Positions 40,677 through 54,200 are shown, counted from the first letter of the stretch. The stretch is DNA of 64,000 bases from Alloascoidea africana (GCA_030581615.1 JAKTTT010000001.1:124001-188000), one strand, 5' to 3'. The notes: generated by a model from the sequence alone, not told the origin. Made by a program: numbers and translations.

Positions 40677-42067
40677 CGAGTAGAGAAAGTTGCAGATGGG
40701 CTACGAAGTGTCTTCAGATGCGAAATGGATCCTATAGGGACGATGTGGTGGCCGAAGAGTGCGATCCGCAACGTATCAGCAGCGAAAAAAGAGAAAAGGA
40801 GAAAGAGAGAAAGGGAAAAGGTCCAGAAAGAGAAGCAAAAAAGCAAGACTGGCCAGAAGTTGGAAAAAGATGGTGATGATAAAGCGAGCATTTGTGCGTG
40901 CGTGCGTGTGACGCGATTATGCACGGCCCGCTAGGCGCACATTTGCGCCAAGGATGCGCGGCCCCAGCGCAAGTGCGCGGGCTTAGATGGAATCTGATAA
41001 GCCTGTTTGTAGATATTGGGCTATCAGATATATCAGCTTCGGCTTCGGTTTCGGCGCGGTGTCCTAGAAAAAGAGAGAACGGTGTAATAGAACAAAATTA
41101 TTATCGATCCGTTTCAGATGAAGATTCGGTTTGGGCAGAGTTACTTTGCACTACCTGCTCTTGCTTCACCAATCTGCCAGAGGCCTACACGAAAACTCTC
41201 TAGTTGGACGTTAGACGTTGGACACTTGGTAAGCTAGGAATAAAAGGCGTATTCTGGAATTCCAGAGCTATCTTCTATTAGACTCCAAGTTCCCAGTTGC
41301 AATTCCTGACTCCAAGTTCTTTGGAATCTTTTGCTGCACCCTCACAAAGCCTATCTGTGTTTTAGGCGGCCCAAGCACCGGCTTTTCCACGACCATTACA
41401 ACATACACACACATTTATTCTGAACTTCTCTAGAGTGATCCATATCTAGGCCTAGAGAGGTGAAACGCCACTGCCTAGATCTTGGCCTCTATCTTTGGGC
41501 CAGCTGTAAATTGCACACGTGCTGAGAAATGGATTTTTAATTCTAGTCTACACAATTGCATGACCAGACAAGGTGTCCACCGATATCTCAAGTCAACTGG
41601 TCCAGCTCCAAAATCCCGGAGATCGGAATGGAAGACCAGGCGTATTGTTCTTCTCCGAGGAGTGGGAAGCTCAAGGAAAAGAGCACGGCGATGGCCGCAC
41701 ACTTGTATGTCTCAGCGGCCTGTCCACATTTGCGTGGGCAAAAACGCGGGATGGGGGTGGAAAAGCGCGCGAGCGGACAAGCGTTTCCCCATGCGGCGTT
41801 AAAGCCCGTAACTCCGCGAATCACAGCGCAGGCATAGTAATCACAGCTCCTCCAGAATGGACGGGTGTTGGCGCAAAAGTGGGCTGAGGGTGCACTCGCA
41901 TTGCAAATGTGCGCGCACAATCCGCCCATCCCGCATTAAAATAAGATCCTGATCTTTGATCAAAAGCCCTTCTAATATTCATTCACAGAGATATGATTGT
42001 GATTGTGATTCTGCTTCTGCTTCTCAATACGGTGCTGTTGCTGGAGCGGCCGGGATTCTGGCTGCGT
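40677..42067. other. SFU1 upstream region and WSS1 3' flank
   Basis: 1.4 kb without a supported gene. It has ATCTGATAA at 40992, CACGTG at 41516-41521, and two GC-rich patches (about 40900-40985 and 41740-41935) full of GCGCA words. Several overlapping open frames on both strands in the GC-rich parts have improbable compositions and are taken as chance. Confidence 0.55.
40992..41031. promoter_or_regulatory. Iron GATA-factor sites upstream of SFU1
   Basis: ATCTGATAA at 40992-41000 is an exact match to the ATCWGATAA consensus of SreA/Fep1/Sfu1. A second near match, CTATCAGATATATCAG at 41021-41036, contains one-mismatch versions on both strands. They lie about 320 bases upstream of the SFU1 ATG. 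Confidence 0.55.
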
Positions 42068-43309
42068 TTATTCTATCGTCAAGTCAATCACCATCGGAAT
42101 TTTCTTTCTTTTCTGAGATGCTGAATCAGCCGCCATTCTCTGTGGGGCCTTCTTCTTCTTCTTCTTCTTCAATTTGGTGGTGTCTTTGTTCCATTTGGAG
42201 CTGGAGCTGGAGCTGGAGCTGGAACTTCCAGCTGAAACTGCTCGGGTCGTAGCAATTTCGGAAGCGCCGAAATCTTTGTCTTTGTTTTTGCCCTTCTCTT
42301 CTTCTCTGTCCAGCACGATCACACTGTTCGAGCTCTCTGGAGCTTGCACTTTTTTGTCTGGCTTGTGTTTGTTCCCTCTCACAAAGTCTTCGTAGTTTAT
42401 CAGCCTAAGCTCATCGTCCGTGTCCTCCTCCATTCCCAGCTCTTCCAGCTGGGCAGCATCGATCTTGTCGCTCTTAATGTCCATAAAGTCATGATGGTCA
42501 TTCGATTTTGCAGCAGCCTCTTGTCTGATTCTTCTACTCTCAGCACACTCTTTTAGAATTTCCCGAATTGGCCGTTTTGAGCACTTTTGGCCCCCTTCTA
42601 AACCCCCTAGACGCTGAATAGATCCGATAACTCCACTCCTTGTCATCCGCACTTTCTGAGACACTGTTAAGGCATTCTTTCGTATTGCTCCTAATGAGAT
42701 ATTTTCCTGCGACACCCCAAAAAGGCTCCCAGTCATCCCAGTGCCAAGACGATGGCCCTCAGAAAGGAATCCCTCGCCTCTATACCCTGACATCATCAGA
42801 GAATCAAACTCTTGATTTAGTCTTTTAAGATATGCAAAAAACTTTTCATCGTGAGGCCCAAACTTGTTATGTGTAAGTTCGTGAAGCATGGTACCAATGC
42901 AATGGTCAAGAGCAAAAAACTTGTTTTCATCATAGTGCGGTCTTAATCGAATACATATCTTTTGACCGTGGTTTACATTTATTCCGAGTAATCTCTGATC
43001 TCTGGGGAAAAACTCTGTCAGGATACCAACACGAAAACCATGATTTTTCATTATTGGTGCAACTTTCTTGTATAGTTAGCAGACTAGTTCGACCCCACAC
43101 CATAATCCAAACAAAAGCAAACAAACAAACAAACAAAAAAAAGCAGCATTCTCTCTCAGAAACATACCCAACGATGCGATCTTTTTCAGCATCATATTTG
43201 CCTCTTCTGCTTTTGCTTTACTCTTTAAAGCAACCACCGTTTTAATCTGTTCAGTGGGAGATGACTTATCGAGGTCTGGGAGCCTCTTTCTTTTCCCTTG
43301 TACAACCAT
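42068..43309 (-). CDS. WSS1: SUMO-linked DNA-protein crosslink protease Wss1, one intron
   Basis: WLM-family metalloprotease that degrades proteins trapped on DNA. Model: complement join(42068..43062, 43168..43309), 378 aa. Splicing joins KKIASL to VAPIMKNHGFRVGILTEF, the standard WLM core. The zinc site HELTHNKFGPHD is intact (catalytic Glu, three His). Two SUMO-interacting motifs are visible: VIVLDREEE near residue 310 and VIDLTIE at the extreme C-terminus, as known for Wss1. A poly-Ser run near the end comes from a GGAGCT hexanucleotide repeat. The acceptor is a later AG (AAGAAAG) behind the branch GCTAAC. Start: MVVQGKRK, first ATG in frame. Confidence 0.93.
42197..42222. repeat. (GGAGCT)n repeat in WSS1
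   Basis: About four units on the + strand encode part of a Ser run in the WSS1 C-terminal region. Confidence 0.75.
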
Positions 43310-43756
43310 TTATTAACATCTGCCAACCCACGTAGTCCTGCTAAACCCTTTTCTTCTCCTAGCGTCCTACCTGTAAAACATTAGGTCTGTGATTGAGACA
43401 TGTAAACATGGCAGGCTACTTTGAGTAGATGGTGTCCCAAACAACCATACACCCCTGGCGCTCCGATAAGATAGCATCAAAGTCAGGGGTATCATTCACT
43501 TACTACGTCTTCTAAACGTTATTATTATCAAGTTTGACATCGATTAAAGTCTTTTTTGGATTGGACTTTGTGCAAGTCGCCAAATTATAAGATTAATGAC
43601 ATGTTACTGTCACACACACTTATATGTCCAATCTTCAACACAGCTAAACAGTAAGAAATGCAAAAAAACAAACAAGCAAAAGAAAGTAAAAAAAAAAATT
43701 AAGAAAAAAGAGGTGGAAATCAAGTAGAAATGCGATTCTCTCCTTATTAAACTTTT
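43310..43756. other. WSS1 upstream region and RIM15 3' flank
   Basis: 447 bases, AT-rich, with A runs near 43690-43710. No gene or clear site recognised. Confidence 0.6.
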
Positions 43757-46700
43757 TCATCCTTTTGCCTTCCATGAACACCACTTTTCTAACTCATCGC
43801 TGAGAGTTTTGTTTGTAAAGGGCTTTTCAATGACAGAATTGAAAGCATTACTGGCACTTGCCTCTTTTGCAAATGCTGTGACTGCCACTATGGGGGTTTC
43901 AGTATTCGGATTTGGAGTCTGGTGGATCAGCTTAGCAATATCATCTCCGTTCAGCTTTGGATACTTGAACTCGGTAAATATTATGTCAAATCGAAAGTCG
44001 CCCGTGGTGCGGCGCACGACTTGGTCTCCTGTACTGGCGGGGACAACTGTGCATCCTAGTTTCTCCAACATCCTCAGCAAAGAATATCGCCAGAGAGGGT
44101 TAGAATCTCCAACAAGAACTGTAAGTGGTCTATCCTCTTCTGTGCCAGTTCTTCGAATGCCCGTTCGACTCTTGCTTGAAGATCCTGAGCCAATCCGAGA
44201 ATTTTGTTGTCGCTTACGCACTCTTTCCAAAGCAGTTCGAAGCTCCTCATTGTCAGAGCTGTATGGTGATATATCAGTGCTGCTTCCACTCTTGTGGTGA
44301 ATTCGCCGACTTTCAAGCACTAAATTCCCAGGTCTAGCTTTGCTTTTGCCTCTTGGAGTGTTGGAAGTGCTTGAAGGTCTCCCAACTATGGGTGATTTGG
44401 GTTGCGAAGACCGCAGTGGCGTTCCTCCTACACTGACCTGTAACAGCGAAGTCTGCTGAGATTGGCTTTGGTTTCCAGTGCCTAGATTGCTCGCATTTGA
44501 AAGCGATATCCCTGATATTGGACTAGATCGGCCTGATGAACCTGACAAGTTTGCAATAGCACTGTCATCCCCTGAATCAACATTGGAAAATCCAGACACT
44601 TGCGATAGGACATCTTTTATCCCACTGCCGCTTCTGGACGATACATGCAGTGGACCCTGGGTTGGACCTATGGAAGGCGAGAAAGACCCAGGGACTCTTG
44701 ACACCGAAGTTGGACGGAGCGTTTTATGTGTGTTGGAAGTAGGTGTAGATGGAAGATCAAGTGATCCAGATACAGACCCGCACTCAGATGAAGAGGAAAT
44801 CAGCTGCTGGTGATCCATATGTGCCGACTTCAGTTTGCTGATAACATCTTTGTTTGCCATGTCGAGTGCGTGCAAATTTCGAAATTGAAATGATCCAAAT
44901 TGGTCATCTGATGAAGAGTCATTAGATCTCATACTGGCTCGTCGCTCACGCAAATGAGGAGGAATATGAAGAGGTAATAACTTGTTGCTTTTTTGCAAAC
45001 CGCCTGGAGAATCCATATCTGGTGTTAATGGAGAGCCAACGTTATGTCCACTAGCGGTTCTTCCGCCAAGTTGCTCTGAATTAGAATCTTTTGTGCTTTC
45101 GATAGGAAAATCGCTTAAATCAGCGCCCCTTTGATCGAAATAATCAGTAGATTCAGGATCTGTTGACACCGGAACAAATAGGACTTCACCTTTGAACAGA
45201 TTTTCCCAGTCAATGCCAACAAAAAAAGGATGTGACTTGATTTCATGTGCACCATTGTATCCCAATCGCTCTTTTGGGTTTGGTGTTAAAAGTTTAAGTA
45301 TCAAATCTTTAGCCACCGGTGGACACAAAGACTCTTCTTCTTCCAGTGTTAAATCTAACCATTGAATTTTACAATCCAAGATATTGGCAAACACTTCTTC
45401 TGGCGTATTTGAGTGGAAAGGAGGAGAACCAAAGATAAACTCAAACAAAATGCAACCCAAAGACCACCAGTCACTGGATTCATCTTGTCCGAAGCCACCA
45501 ATAGTCTCTGGCGCTAGGTAGTCAGGAGTTCCAACGAATTTTCTCCCAGCAGTACTGTTTTGCGGGTCAAATAAAACCATAGAGGGTCTAATGCCTCCAT
45601 TCCCGGTATTAGAGCTTTCTGCAGTTAAACTGCTGTGTACAAAGAAAGGATCTGGGAGAACAGATAGAGAAGAAGAGGCATTAACGGGCATAATTTTAGG
45701 ACTGTGACTAGCAGGTTCGTCGTCTGTCACTGTAGTTGAAATAGACGTTTGTGAAGGCGATCTCATCACCCCTGGTGGGTGGTGACCAGAAACAGAACTA
45801 AGAATTAGGTCACTTCCAACAGAATCTGATCTCTTACTCTTTTCAGTCAGAAATTTTCGATCTACTGGAGTTCCTGCCGTTGGGTCCTGTCCGGAACCCG
45901 AGGGAATTCGTTGTGGGACATTTGGTGATAGTGAAATCGGAGTAACAGAACCTGAAGGCTTTCCGTGAATCTGATGGTGTGGAGACAGAGATTTGAGAAT
46001 TGATTCCAAAGACGGCTCAGTGGAAATACCTGAACTTGCTGTTGCAATACTCTTCCTCGCCGTCGCTTGACGCTTTACCAATCCCATTCTTGACAACCCA
46101 AAGTCTGTCAGTTTGATGTGTCCATGGCTATCGATCAGAAAGTTATCTGGCTTCAGATCTCGATGGACAATCCCTTTAGAATGCAAATCATCCACTGCAA
46201 CCACCATTTCTGCAATGTACTGTTGTACGCACTTGATATCAGGAATAGCGCCAAAAGTTTTCAATAGTGATGCAAAATCTCCGCCATTGAGGTATTCCAT
46301 CACCAAAAAAAGGTAGTCCTTGTTCTGAAATGTATAGTAGAGTTTGGCAACATATGGACTTTCAGACTGAGCCATCATAATAGCTCTTTCGTGCTTCACA
46401 TTTGTGACTTGATTTTTGGCCACCATATCAGCTTTCTTTAATACTTTAATCGCAAAGTATTCTCCTGTCAATTTTCTTTTTGCAAGGTAAACGCTACCAA
46501 AGGCGCCTTTACTAATGGGGCTAACAATTTGGTAATCCCGAATGCTAGGCGTAGAAGGCTTTTGTGGAGGGATACTACTTATCAACAGGGGTGACAAAGG
46601 AGGCTTCATCGTGCGAAGCAAACCACTGTTTGCATCTGAATTATTCGATGATTTCCGTCGACGTGGTTGTTGTTCGTTATTAGAGATAAGCAACGGCGAG

Positions 46701-49457
46701 TCAATTGCAATAGGACCTTCTCGAGTCCCTGAAATAGACCTGCGGGTAGTTGAATGAGACTTTGTACTTCTATGGATGCTAGACATTGGCGAGTGGGGTG
46801 GCACTCCCATAGAGCTTGTTGAAGGAGCAGGCGATAGCTTCCGATGTGGAGAAGCGTATTCCGAGCTGTTGTTACTACTTCTCCCTCTTTGTGCAATTCC
46901 AGAATAATTTGACTTTTCCAGTTGAGCAGTCAAGTCTTGAGAAAGTTGAATGTTTGCTGTCTCATAATCATATCTCTCAAATCTACTTCTGCCACGGAAA
47001 GAAATATTTGAATCTGTAGAAACTGTGGATTTTGGAGTATCTGATCTAGCAATTTGATGCTGGAGGTTTGTTGGGCTTGACGTGTGACTCAGAAACCGTT
47101 TCTTAGGTGGTACTATTGGACCGACAAGCGAGCGGTTCTCGCTGAAAGAATGCTCGCTAGCTCCACTCAGAGGCGAATCGATTATCATTTCATCTTTAGC
47201 ATAGGGTATTTGCTGTTCATAAACGGCTGTTGGAACCTCTATTTCCTCACTGGAACGGCTATTATAATTCTCCCGTTCGTCAGGAACATTCTCTGCTGCT
47301 TCAAGTTGTTGTTCTCTGATCTTGGAGACGGTCCTGTCAACCATCTGCAGTACCAAGTCATCGGTTTCCCTTCTGATGCGTTCTGCATAAGTAATAGAGC
47401 TTCCCAGCCTAATTACAGAGTCAGCCTTGGCTTTCACTAGCTTCTGTGTATCTTCACAAATCATTTTCATAGCAGGATTATCGTGTGTTGGCGCATTCCA
47501 ACCCATCACTCGTCGAATTGCTGATTCAGACCGTGGTGAGCGAGCTTTTATTTCTGTAATTTCGGAAGGATATGATTTGATTTCTGCGGGATTGATGTCT
47601 AAGCCAACGTCACAGAGTTCAATCAGCTGGTATAGCAGCTTCAAAGGATTTCTCCCAAGGCCATAGACAGGAGATGATTTATGCGATCGTAGGGCTGTCG
47701 CGGGAACATGTCTACTTCCACTAGGCGTTAAATTTTGAGGGGTTAGATGAGGCAACGATAAACCATTGTAGACCAGTTTTGAATTGATTGTGCCAGCCTC
47801 TGAATCCGAGCCTGAGCCAGAACCAGAGCCCGACTCTGATCCAGAAAGCTTCCTCCGCAGTGCTTTGGGTCTACTGTAAAACGATTCTTGCTGCTCATAT
47901 GTTTCAATGAGAACATATATCGCCTCTCTCAAGTCTTGCAGAGAATCATGCGTATCTTGAACTTCACTTTCAGCCTTGTGCTCAATAAGGCATAGCTCAG
48001 AATGTCTTTCCAGCCACCACGTTGGAACCTGTTGTTCACATATTCGACAGAGGACCAAAGGGGGTGTAGGAACAGACTCGATCGAGGTAATAGTATTCTC
48101 GTAGATATATCCGAGATATGATGAAAACAAGTCTATTCCCGAGCCCAATATTTGGGTTAGTTCTTTTGGTAATTCTATTGAGACAGGTTCTAAAGGAACG
48201 AAAGGTCTAAGTATCCACATGGACTAAAAAAGGTGTTAGTTTTTAGAGATTTATAAATGGTGCAGCATACAAACTCACATGTGTGATATCACCAGTTTTC
48301 CAATCATGTATTAGGATGCCCTGTCCTTCCATTTCTTGATACTCCCCATTATTAGATATATCCGATGAGCTTTCACTATGGACGGATCGAGAATCGGTAG
48401 CGGGCTTTTCTTCTTGTGTTGGCTCTTCAGTGAGGTAATCAATTGTACTCCGAAGCATTGCTTCGACTGGTGAGCTATGTGGAGATCGGTAGGCTGTGTG
48501 CGACTCATATTCGTTATGACCTTCTGAGCAATCGGTATCAACATCAAAGGTATCCTGTTTGGCGACATAATTTCCCATTGAAACCATGAATCTAACAGTG
48601 TAGCTTGTGTCATCTTTTAACATAATATTTGTAGCACGTACAAATACATTCTTGTCTTCTTCTTCCCCCAAAATCACTCTCGCAATGGGTTTATTTACAA
48701 TCTTGCTTATTTTGGTTCTGAACTCATTTTCTCGGTCAGCACAATTAGAACCAAACACACATATACATGAGAGAATTAAAAAAGAGCAAACATACCCAAT
48801 TATCGATTCCCACGATTCACTGATATAGCGAACTTTTCCATCTAAATCCAGTTCCAGAACAATATTTGGCGTCTCCTCGTTTGCCTTGATGAGATCATCT
48901 TGTCCCTCAAAACTAACATCGCTCCCATCGTTTGAATCGGACTCCATTAAATAATCCCTGGATTTTTGTTTTGCATCGAGGGAAAACGATCTGCTAGAGT
49001 TTTTCTCACCACTTTCCTGAGAATGCAAACTCTTTTCATCCATTCCAGAAGGCATCGAGAGCTGTCCACTGTTGGAAATCATCGTGCTCTTAATTGGTGT
49101 CATCAAATTGGATGGGAGATGCGAGGACAGGGGCGTGACGCTTGAATCGATCGTGCTTTCTGTGCCTATCGCTGCAGCAGAATCGCCATCATCATTATCA
49201 ACACCAACACTGGGGGTCTCAGATTGAAGGGGGAGAAATTGCTCGTACTTGAGTCCGCTTCCCTGGCGTCGCTTCTTGTCCAATGTCTTCGATCCATACC
49301 GAGATCCATAATCCTCGGAGTCCAACGGCTTTAGCCTGGAGGAATTGCCCGAGCGTGGGAGGTCACTGGGACTACCAGAGCCTGAAGTCTCGTTAGTGGT
49401 GGGGCATTGAGATGCCTTCTCCTTTCCCAACTCTCTTCCTTGAGGAGAAGATTTCAT
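43757..49457 (-). CDS. RIM15: Quiescence-control protein kinase Rim15 (Greatwall-type), two introns
   Basis: AGC-type kinase that integrates TORC1, PKA and phosphate signals for entry into quiescence and inhibits PP2A-B55 through endosulfines. Model: complement join(43757..48223, 48279..48717, 48796..49457), 1855 aa. A PAS-like region (VLELDLDGKVRYISESWESIIG) is cut by the first intron. A CX2C...HX4C finger (CRICEQQVPTWWLERHSELC) follows the second. The kinase runs from about residue 930 (SKGAFGSVYLAKR) through HRDLKPDN and LTDFGLS. An insert of about 190 residues, typical of the Greatwall/Rim15 group, comes before GTPDYLAPE. A response-regulator receiver closes the protein, but its phospho-acceptor position reads FTEF, not the usual MDxxMP. 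Start: MKSSPQGREL. Confidence 0.93.
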
Positions 49458-50234
49458 TGGCGTAGCTCTGTACTAATGGCCACACCCTAGAAGAAGTATC
49501 CAGAGAAGACGTGAGCCGATCGGTTGCTTGAGAAGTTGGATATATCTGTTCTGGCAATGGCGGATGGTTCTCCAAGAGAAGTACACAGCAAGCAGCTGGC
49601 GGTTGTCTGTTGGAGCGGAGGGTGAAAGGATGGGTTTCCCAAGACACAAATTCATGTTGGCTCCCCAAACTGGACACTACGGAGGATTAAATAGCGGCAC
49701 AGGCAAGCAGAGTAGCGGTCGAGAGTCGATTAAAGGCGAGCCGGAAGAACATTGTCTTCGAGGGAGATTTTGCCCAAGCTGGTTACACCGCGAGGCTGTG
49801 GCAATTGGAGCGGAAGGCTGGAACAGCGGACCTGGCAAATCTGCCCAAAGACAAAGCCGCTTGGCACCAAGCAACAGCCGGAGCGAGAGTCCTTGAGCGA
49901 TGCTCTAGATAGGGAATATTCCAATTGTGTCGGATTTATTAGCTAGAATGTATATGGGCCCGTAGGTACAAACACTAGGGACAGACTTGTGCTTGGCTCT
50001 TGAGCATCGACTACGGAAAGAGAACTCGGTTCACAGCTTTCATCCTCCAATCTAGGCGATCCTTTCAGAACAATTGCCTCGGCCCCAAAGTCTAGTAGCG
50101 GATAAGCTGGAGTAGAACAGAAGAACAGTACCAGTTAGATATTTCGGATATTCAACAGTCGTATGGAGGTGTCTTAACCAGGCCGAGTCGAAAGCAACGG
50201 CTATTCTATCTTTCTGTCCACCCTTCGCACAATA
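49458..50234. promoter_or_regulatory. Divergent RIM15/EMA19 intergenic region
   Basis: 777 bases. Overlapping open frames of 60-120 codons on both strands in the RIM15-proximal half lack protein-like features and probably reflect the untranslated leader of RIM15. No specific site was identified. Confidence 0.5.
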
Positions 50235-50899
50235 ATGGCCTCGTTACTAAAAAGAAAGCTTGATCTGTTCTACTTTGTCTACTTGTAAGTGGGTCTCATT
50301 CCAAGAACTTTTACCCAATTTCACAGCTGACGCTTTTGGCTGATCTCCAGTTGTCTCCACATCCCAATAACGGTGCTGATCGACTCGGCCTTGGTCACTC
50401 CACCACAGTATCGATTCCCGTTGCAATCGGCAATCATAGATTTCCATATTGAAGAAAATAAGGACTTTTTACTTTTGGATCCACCTTCATGGCTCAAATT
50501 GTTTGGATGGATCGAAATGGTCTTCCAGCTGCCTGCATTTATCATCAGCGCAGCTGGGTTACTAAAAGGTAAATAACTTCCGAGCTGGTTTTATTAAATT
50601 TTCAGAACGAAAACCTAACCTGATCTTATTTTCATTTTTTTTTAGGGTCTAGAAGTGTGTACCTGTTAATTCTCGTTTATGGAATTAATGCTACACTGAC
50701 AACGCTGGCCTGTATCGTTGAGGTTTACAACTATCCCAACTCAGGATCCATCATCCTCTCTGATTCGGAAAGGATCAAACTCATTCTTGTTTATTGCACA
50801 ACTTTGCTCCCTGGAATCATGATTGTTGATATGTGGATCAGAATCTCTAAGTTGATCGAAACTGCCGTGGCCAAAGACCACCTTAAGAAAGTCAATTAA
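50235..50899 (+). CDS. EMA19: EXPERA/TMEM97-family membrane protein (Ema19-like), two introns
   Basis: Four-span ER membrane protein of the EXPERA superfamily (sigma-2 receptor/TMEM97; Ema19/YLR050C in S. cerevisiae, tied to clearance of mislocalised mitochondrial proteins). Model: join(50235..50284, 50351..50568, 50646..50899), 173 aa. Splicing gives KLDLFYFVYFCLHIPITVLIDS, the usual N-terminal helix with HIP and the conserved Asp. LFGWIEMVFQLPAF carries the Glu and Pro expected in the second helix, and helices 3 and 4 follow. It ends KDHLKKVN, a lysine-containing tail consistent with ER retention. Donors are GTAAGT and GTAAAT; branch ACCTAAC precedes the second acceptor. Confidence 0.87.
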
Positions 50900-51265
50900 C
50901 TTAACTTTAATAAACAAAATGAGAAAACAGGAAAAGCAATCCACTCTTTCGTCCATGTAAATAACAGTATTTTATCTTTTTTTTTTATCTAATTAGAAAG
51001 GTCCATTCCTATTTAGTCTTAATCTCATAGCTAACTATTAGCTTTAGAGATTTTTTTGCACAATTTTAAATTTAAACAGGTCTCTTTGATGAAGCTTGAG
51101 TCGAAATCCCAAATAAAAAAAAAAAAAAAATGATAGAGAGTTAAAACAAACAAAAACCGGCCTAGTATGAATGGTATTAAAAAGTCAATATGAGCAAAGA
51201 AACTTCCAAAACAACGAAAGCTAAATAGAATTAAACAAAACAAAAAAAGTAGCACCTGTATCTGA
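50900..51265. other. Convergent 3' region of EMA19 and MIL1
   Basis: AT-rich with an A run at about 51115-51130 and T runs near 50980. No gene seen. Confidence 0.65.
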
Positions 51266-54200
51266 TTAGTGTTGCTGATAATGCTGCGAATTGAAAGGTG
51301 TGCTGTTAGGAGCAAACATTGAAGAAACAGAATTGCTATTCCCAGACGTGGAATTGAGTGGAGATAAGGGAGAAGGGGTATTGGAGTACTGCCAGGAAGA
51401 TTGTTGTGTATAATTTCGCCCTTGGATTCTTGAGGACCCATGTTTAGAGGATTCAGGAAATGACACCATCGAAGCCGGCCTTGTTAATGGCTTAGAAGCA
51501 AATGGCCCCGGCAAATTGTTCAATGAATCATTTGCGTTGGGTTGAGAACCGGAAATAGTACTCCTAGATGCCAGTCTCTGGGGCCTAGATATGCCAGGCG
51601 TTACTTCAGAATCGCGTGAAACTGGAGAAGAAGCGTCTCTTGACGAAGGTGCTGAAAGTGAGTCCTTCTTTGATGGATTAGCATAGGTATCAAACGAAGA
51701 TTCAAACTCCATTCTAATTTGATCCTGAGCTTTCTCTTTCTTGCCTGAGCTTGCGTCTGATTGATTTTTACTACTGGAATCATCTTCCCAAAAATTATCC
51801 TCATCTTCTTGGAGATGCAACTTGGATCCCAAATTCTGGTGGTTTGGAGTCGTCATGGAAGCTGACCTTGGTCTCAATTTGTTAGGGGTTAATTCGCCAT
51901 TTTCTTGAAGAGTTTGTACCTCCTTCATAAGGGCATGCACATCGAATAGGGTATTATCCTCCTCATCTTTGGTAGTATCTCTATCTTTTGCATTTTGCTG
52001 CTGACTACTACTTTCGCCTTCATTTTCTGGTGAAGAGTTTTTGGCATTTCCATCATCTCTCTGATACATTTCCCACCATTCTTTCTTCTTTGGTCTCTTC
52101 ATCCAGTCCCACAGGCTTTTCTTTTTCCCGGCTTTGGACTTTTCCTCAATCTCAGCTTCCATTTGCTTTCTTGCCTCATCAAATTCAACAATCAACTCGC
52201 GCTGTCTCTGTTCATGATCATCGGGATCTGGATCTTCAATTTCGCCAAAATCTTCGCTTAAAACTTGCCATCCAAGCTCCTTTAAAATGGCAGGCATCGC
52301 CTTTCTGTATTGCATATGCCCCGAAACATGCTCACTACAATCAAAATTCTCAATTCCATGAATGTTCTCGACTGGGCTGAGACCAGCTACCCTTGCAATG
52401 CCTCCACTGGTCGCACGGAAGAGGTAACCCAAAATCCAATCCTTTTTGGAATAGCCATTAACAAATCTTCCGCTGACTACTGAACGTGCCATTGCGTACT
52501 GGTCTTGTTTAACCACCAATGGAGACCCGAAAATATAGACATCTTCAATGAGTCCAAACTCACCCTTTTTAGCAAGCTCAACTAAACAAGAATAGACAAC
52601 ACGGGCTCCTAGTGAGAATCCAATAAGGGTTATTGGACGAACGCCCAAATTTCTAGAAATAATTGTATCTGCCAAAACCAGACCTGCAGACCAAGCTCTG
52701 TCTAATGAAACATTCCACGGATTGTCCAAAAGATATCCCAATTTCGATAGTGCCATAGGCAGCTGTATAGAGCTCATCAAAATTGTTAGAATTGTTTGTC
52801 CCAAAACCTGCTGGACGCTCTGGGTTAGAACCTCGGTTGCCAAAATGTTAATTGTTTGACCCATGGACTGAAGCATTTCAGGCTCCCATAACAGAGAGTA
52901 TAAATCCCCCATGACGGGATCAACAGTGGAAAATGGCAGTCGAACATCATCTGCTTTACCGCTCATCCACCCTGTTACTGTAAGGATCAGATTCACTCGC
53001 ATGTTATTGTGCAATGGCCGAAACTCAAACGTATGGACACTCCCCATTCGTTTGTTCATTCCCTTTGCGCCGATTTCAGCACCTATCAGAGCACTGGTCG
53101 TCGTAACTATCGCTGCTCCTCCAGCACCAGTCAAAAATGCTGAGGTACCACCTATGCCAACAGTTCCTAATCCAGCGGCTAAACCGAGTCCAATAACTGG
53201 AGCCAGTAAGCCGCCAGAGAGACCTAAAATAAGACCTCCTCCCAGAGTTGCTAATCCAACATACATGTATTTCTTTTTAAGAGCTTTTTTCCTTCGTCGT
53301 TCTAGGTGGTCTTCGGGATTCCAGCGCTGCTCTGTGCCACTTTCCAACTCCATGGCGTCTGTAACTCGTCTTTCAAACTGCGCAACCTCTAATCCGGGGA
53401 CACCCAAGTGTCCACCCACTTTGAACAATAATGAGCGCGATCTAGAGTCGTACATTGAATCTGCTAGTAGAACAAGAAACAAATCGCACAGCACAGTCCA
53501 TCGTACATCAAGATCTATTTCCTTCCGATAAGCAAAATCTTCTGCTTTAACGACATCCGAGAGAATGATATCATCATCGTTTTCATCCTCCTCATCCGCT
53601 TCCTCTGTGCTGGCTTTTGTAGTCTGAAAGTCTTCCTTAATGTCATTCTCTTTCTCTTCTTGTGTATTCGATTCTTCTTCATGCAACGGGTTTTTAATAT
53701 GCTTGATCTTTATCAAGTATCTGGATAAATCTTCGGGTTCAATGCCGTGACTTGATAGTTTCTCAATCATTTGTTGCTCCTCGGGATTCAACCCCATGTG
53801 AGCATACAGTCTAAACATTACCTCCTGATTCCACATTGCCATACTTGAAAATGCTCTGCTCAACTTCTTTGATATTCGATTTGACCCTTTCAATTTAGCC
53901 AGATCAGTGGCCATATCAACAATAGCCACTTTACACAGACTGACGTATGCAATCTTTTCATCATCAGTCAACATTTCCTTGGTAGCTTGTAATTGAGATA
54001 AAGGATTGGGCAACTCGGAATGATTTGTCTCTTCATCATCATCATCATTGCTCGATTCATTATTAACCCGCCTTCGGGAACCATCAAACAGAAACTCTGT
54101 GTCCTGATCAACTTTTGTCACCAGTTTGTTCTCTTCTTCGCCAGCAGCCACTCGTGTGTATCCATGTGCCGCAGCACGGGTTGTGGAAGAGTTTGTTTGT

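Noticed and set aside
41482-41929. Several overlapping ORFs of 70-113 codons in a GC-rich patch
   Set aside because: Frames are open on both strands at once because of low stop frequency in GC-rich DNA; no domain or codon pattern supports any.
49528-49896. 122-codon ORF between RIM15 and EMA19
   Set aside because: Antiparallel frames overlap it, composition is unlike a protein, and no family was recognised.
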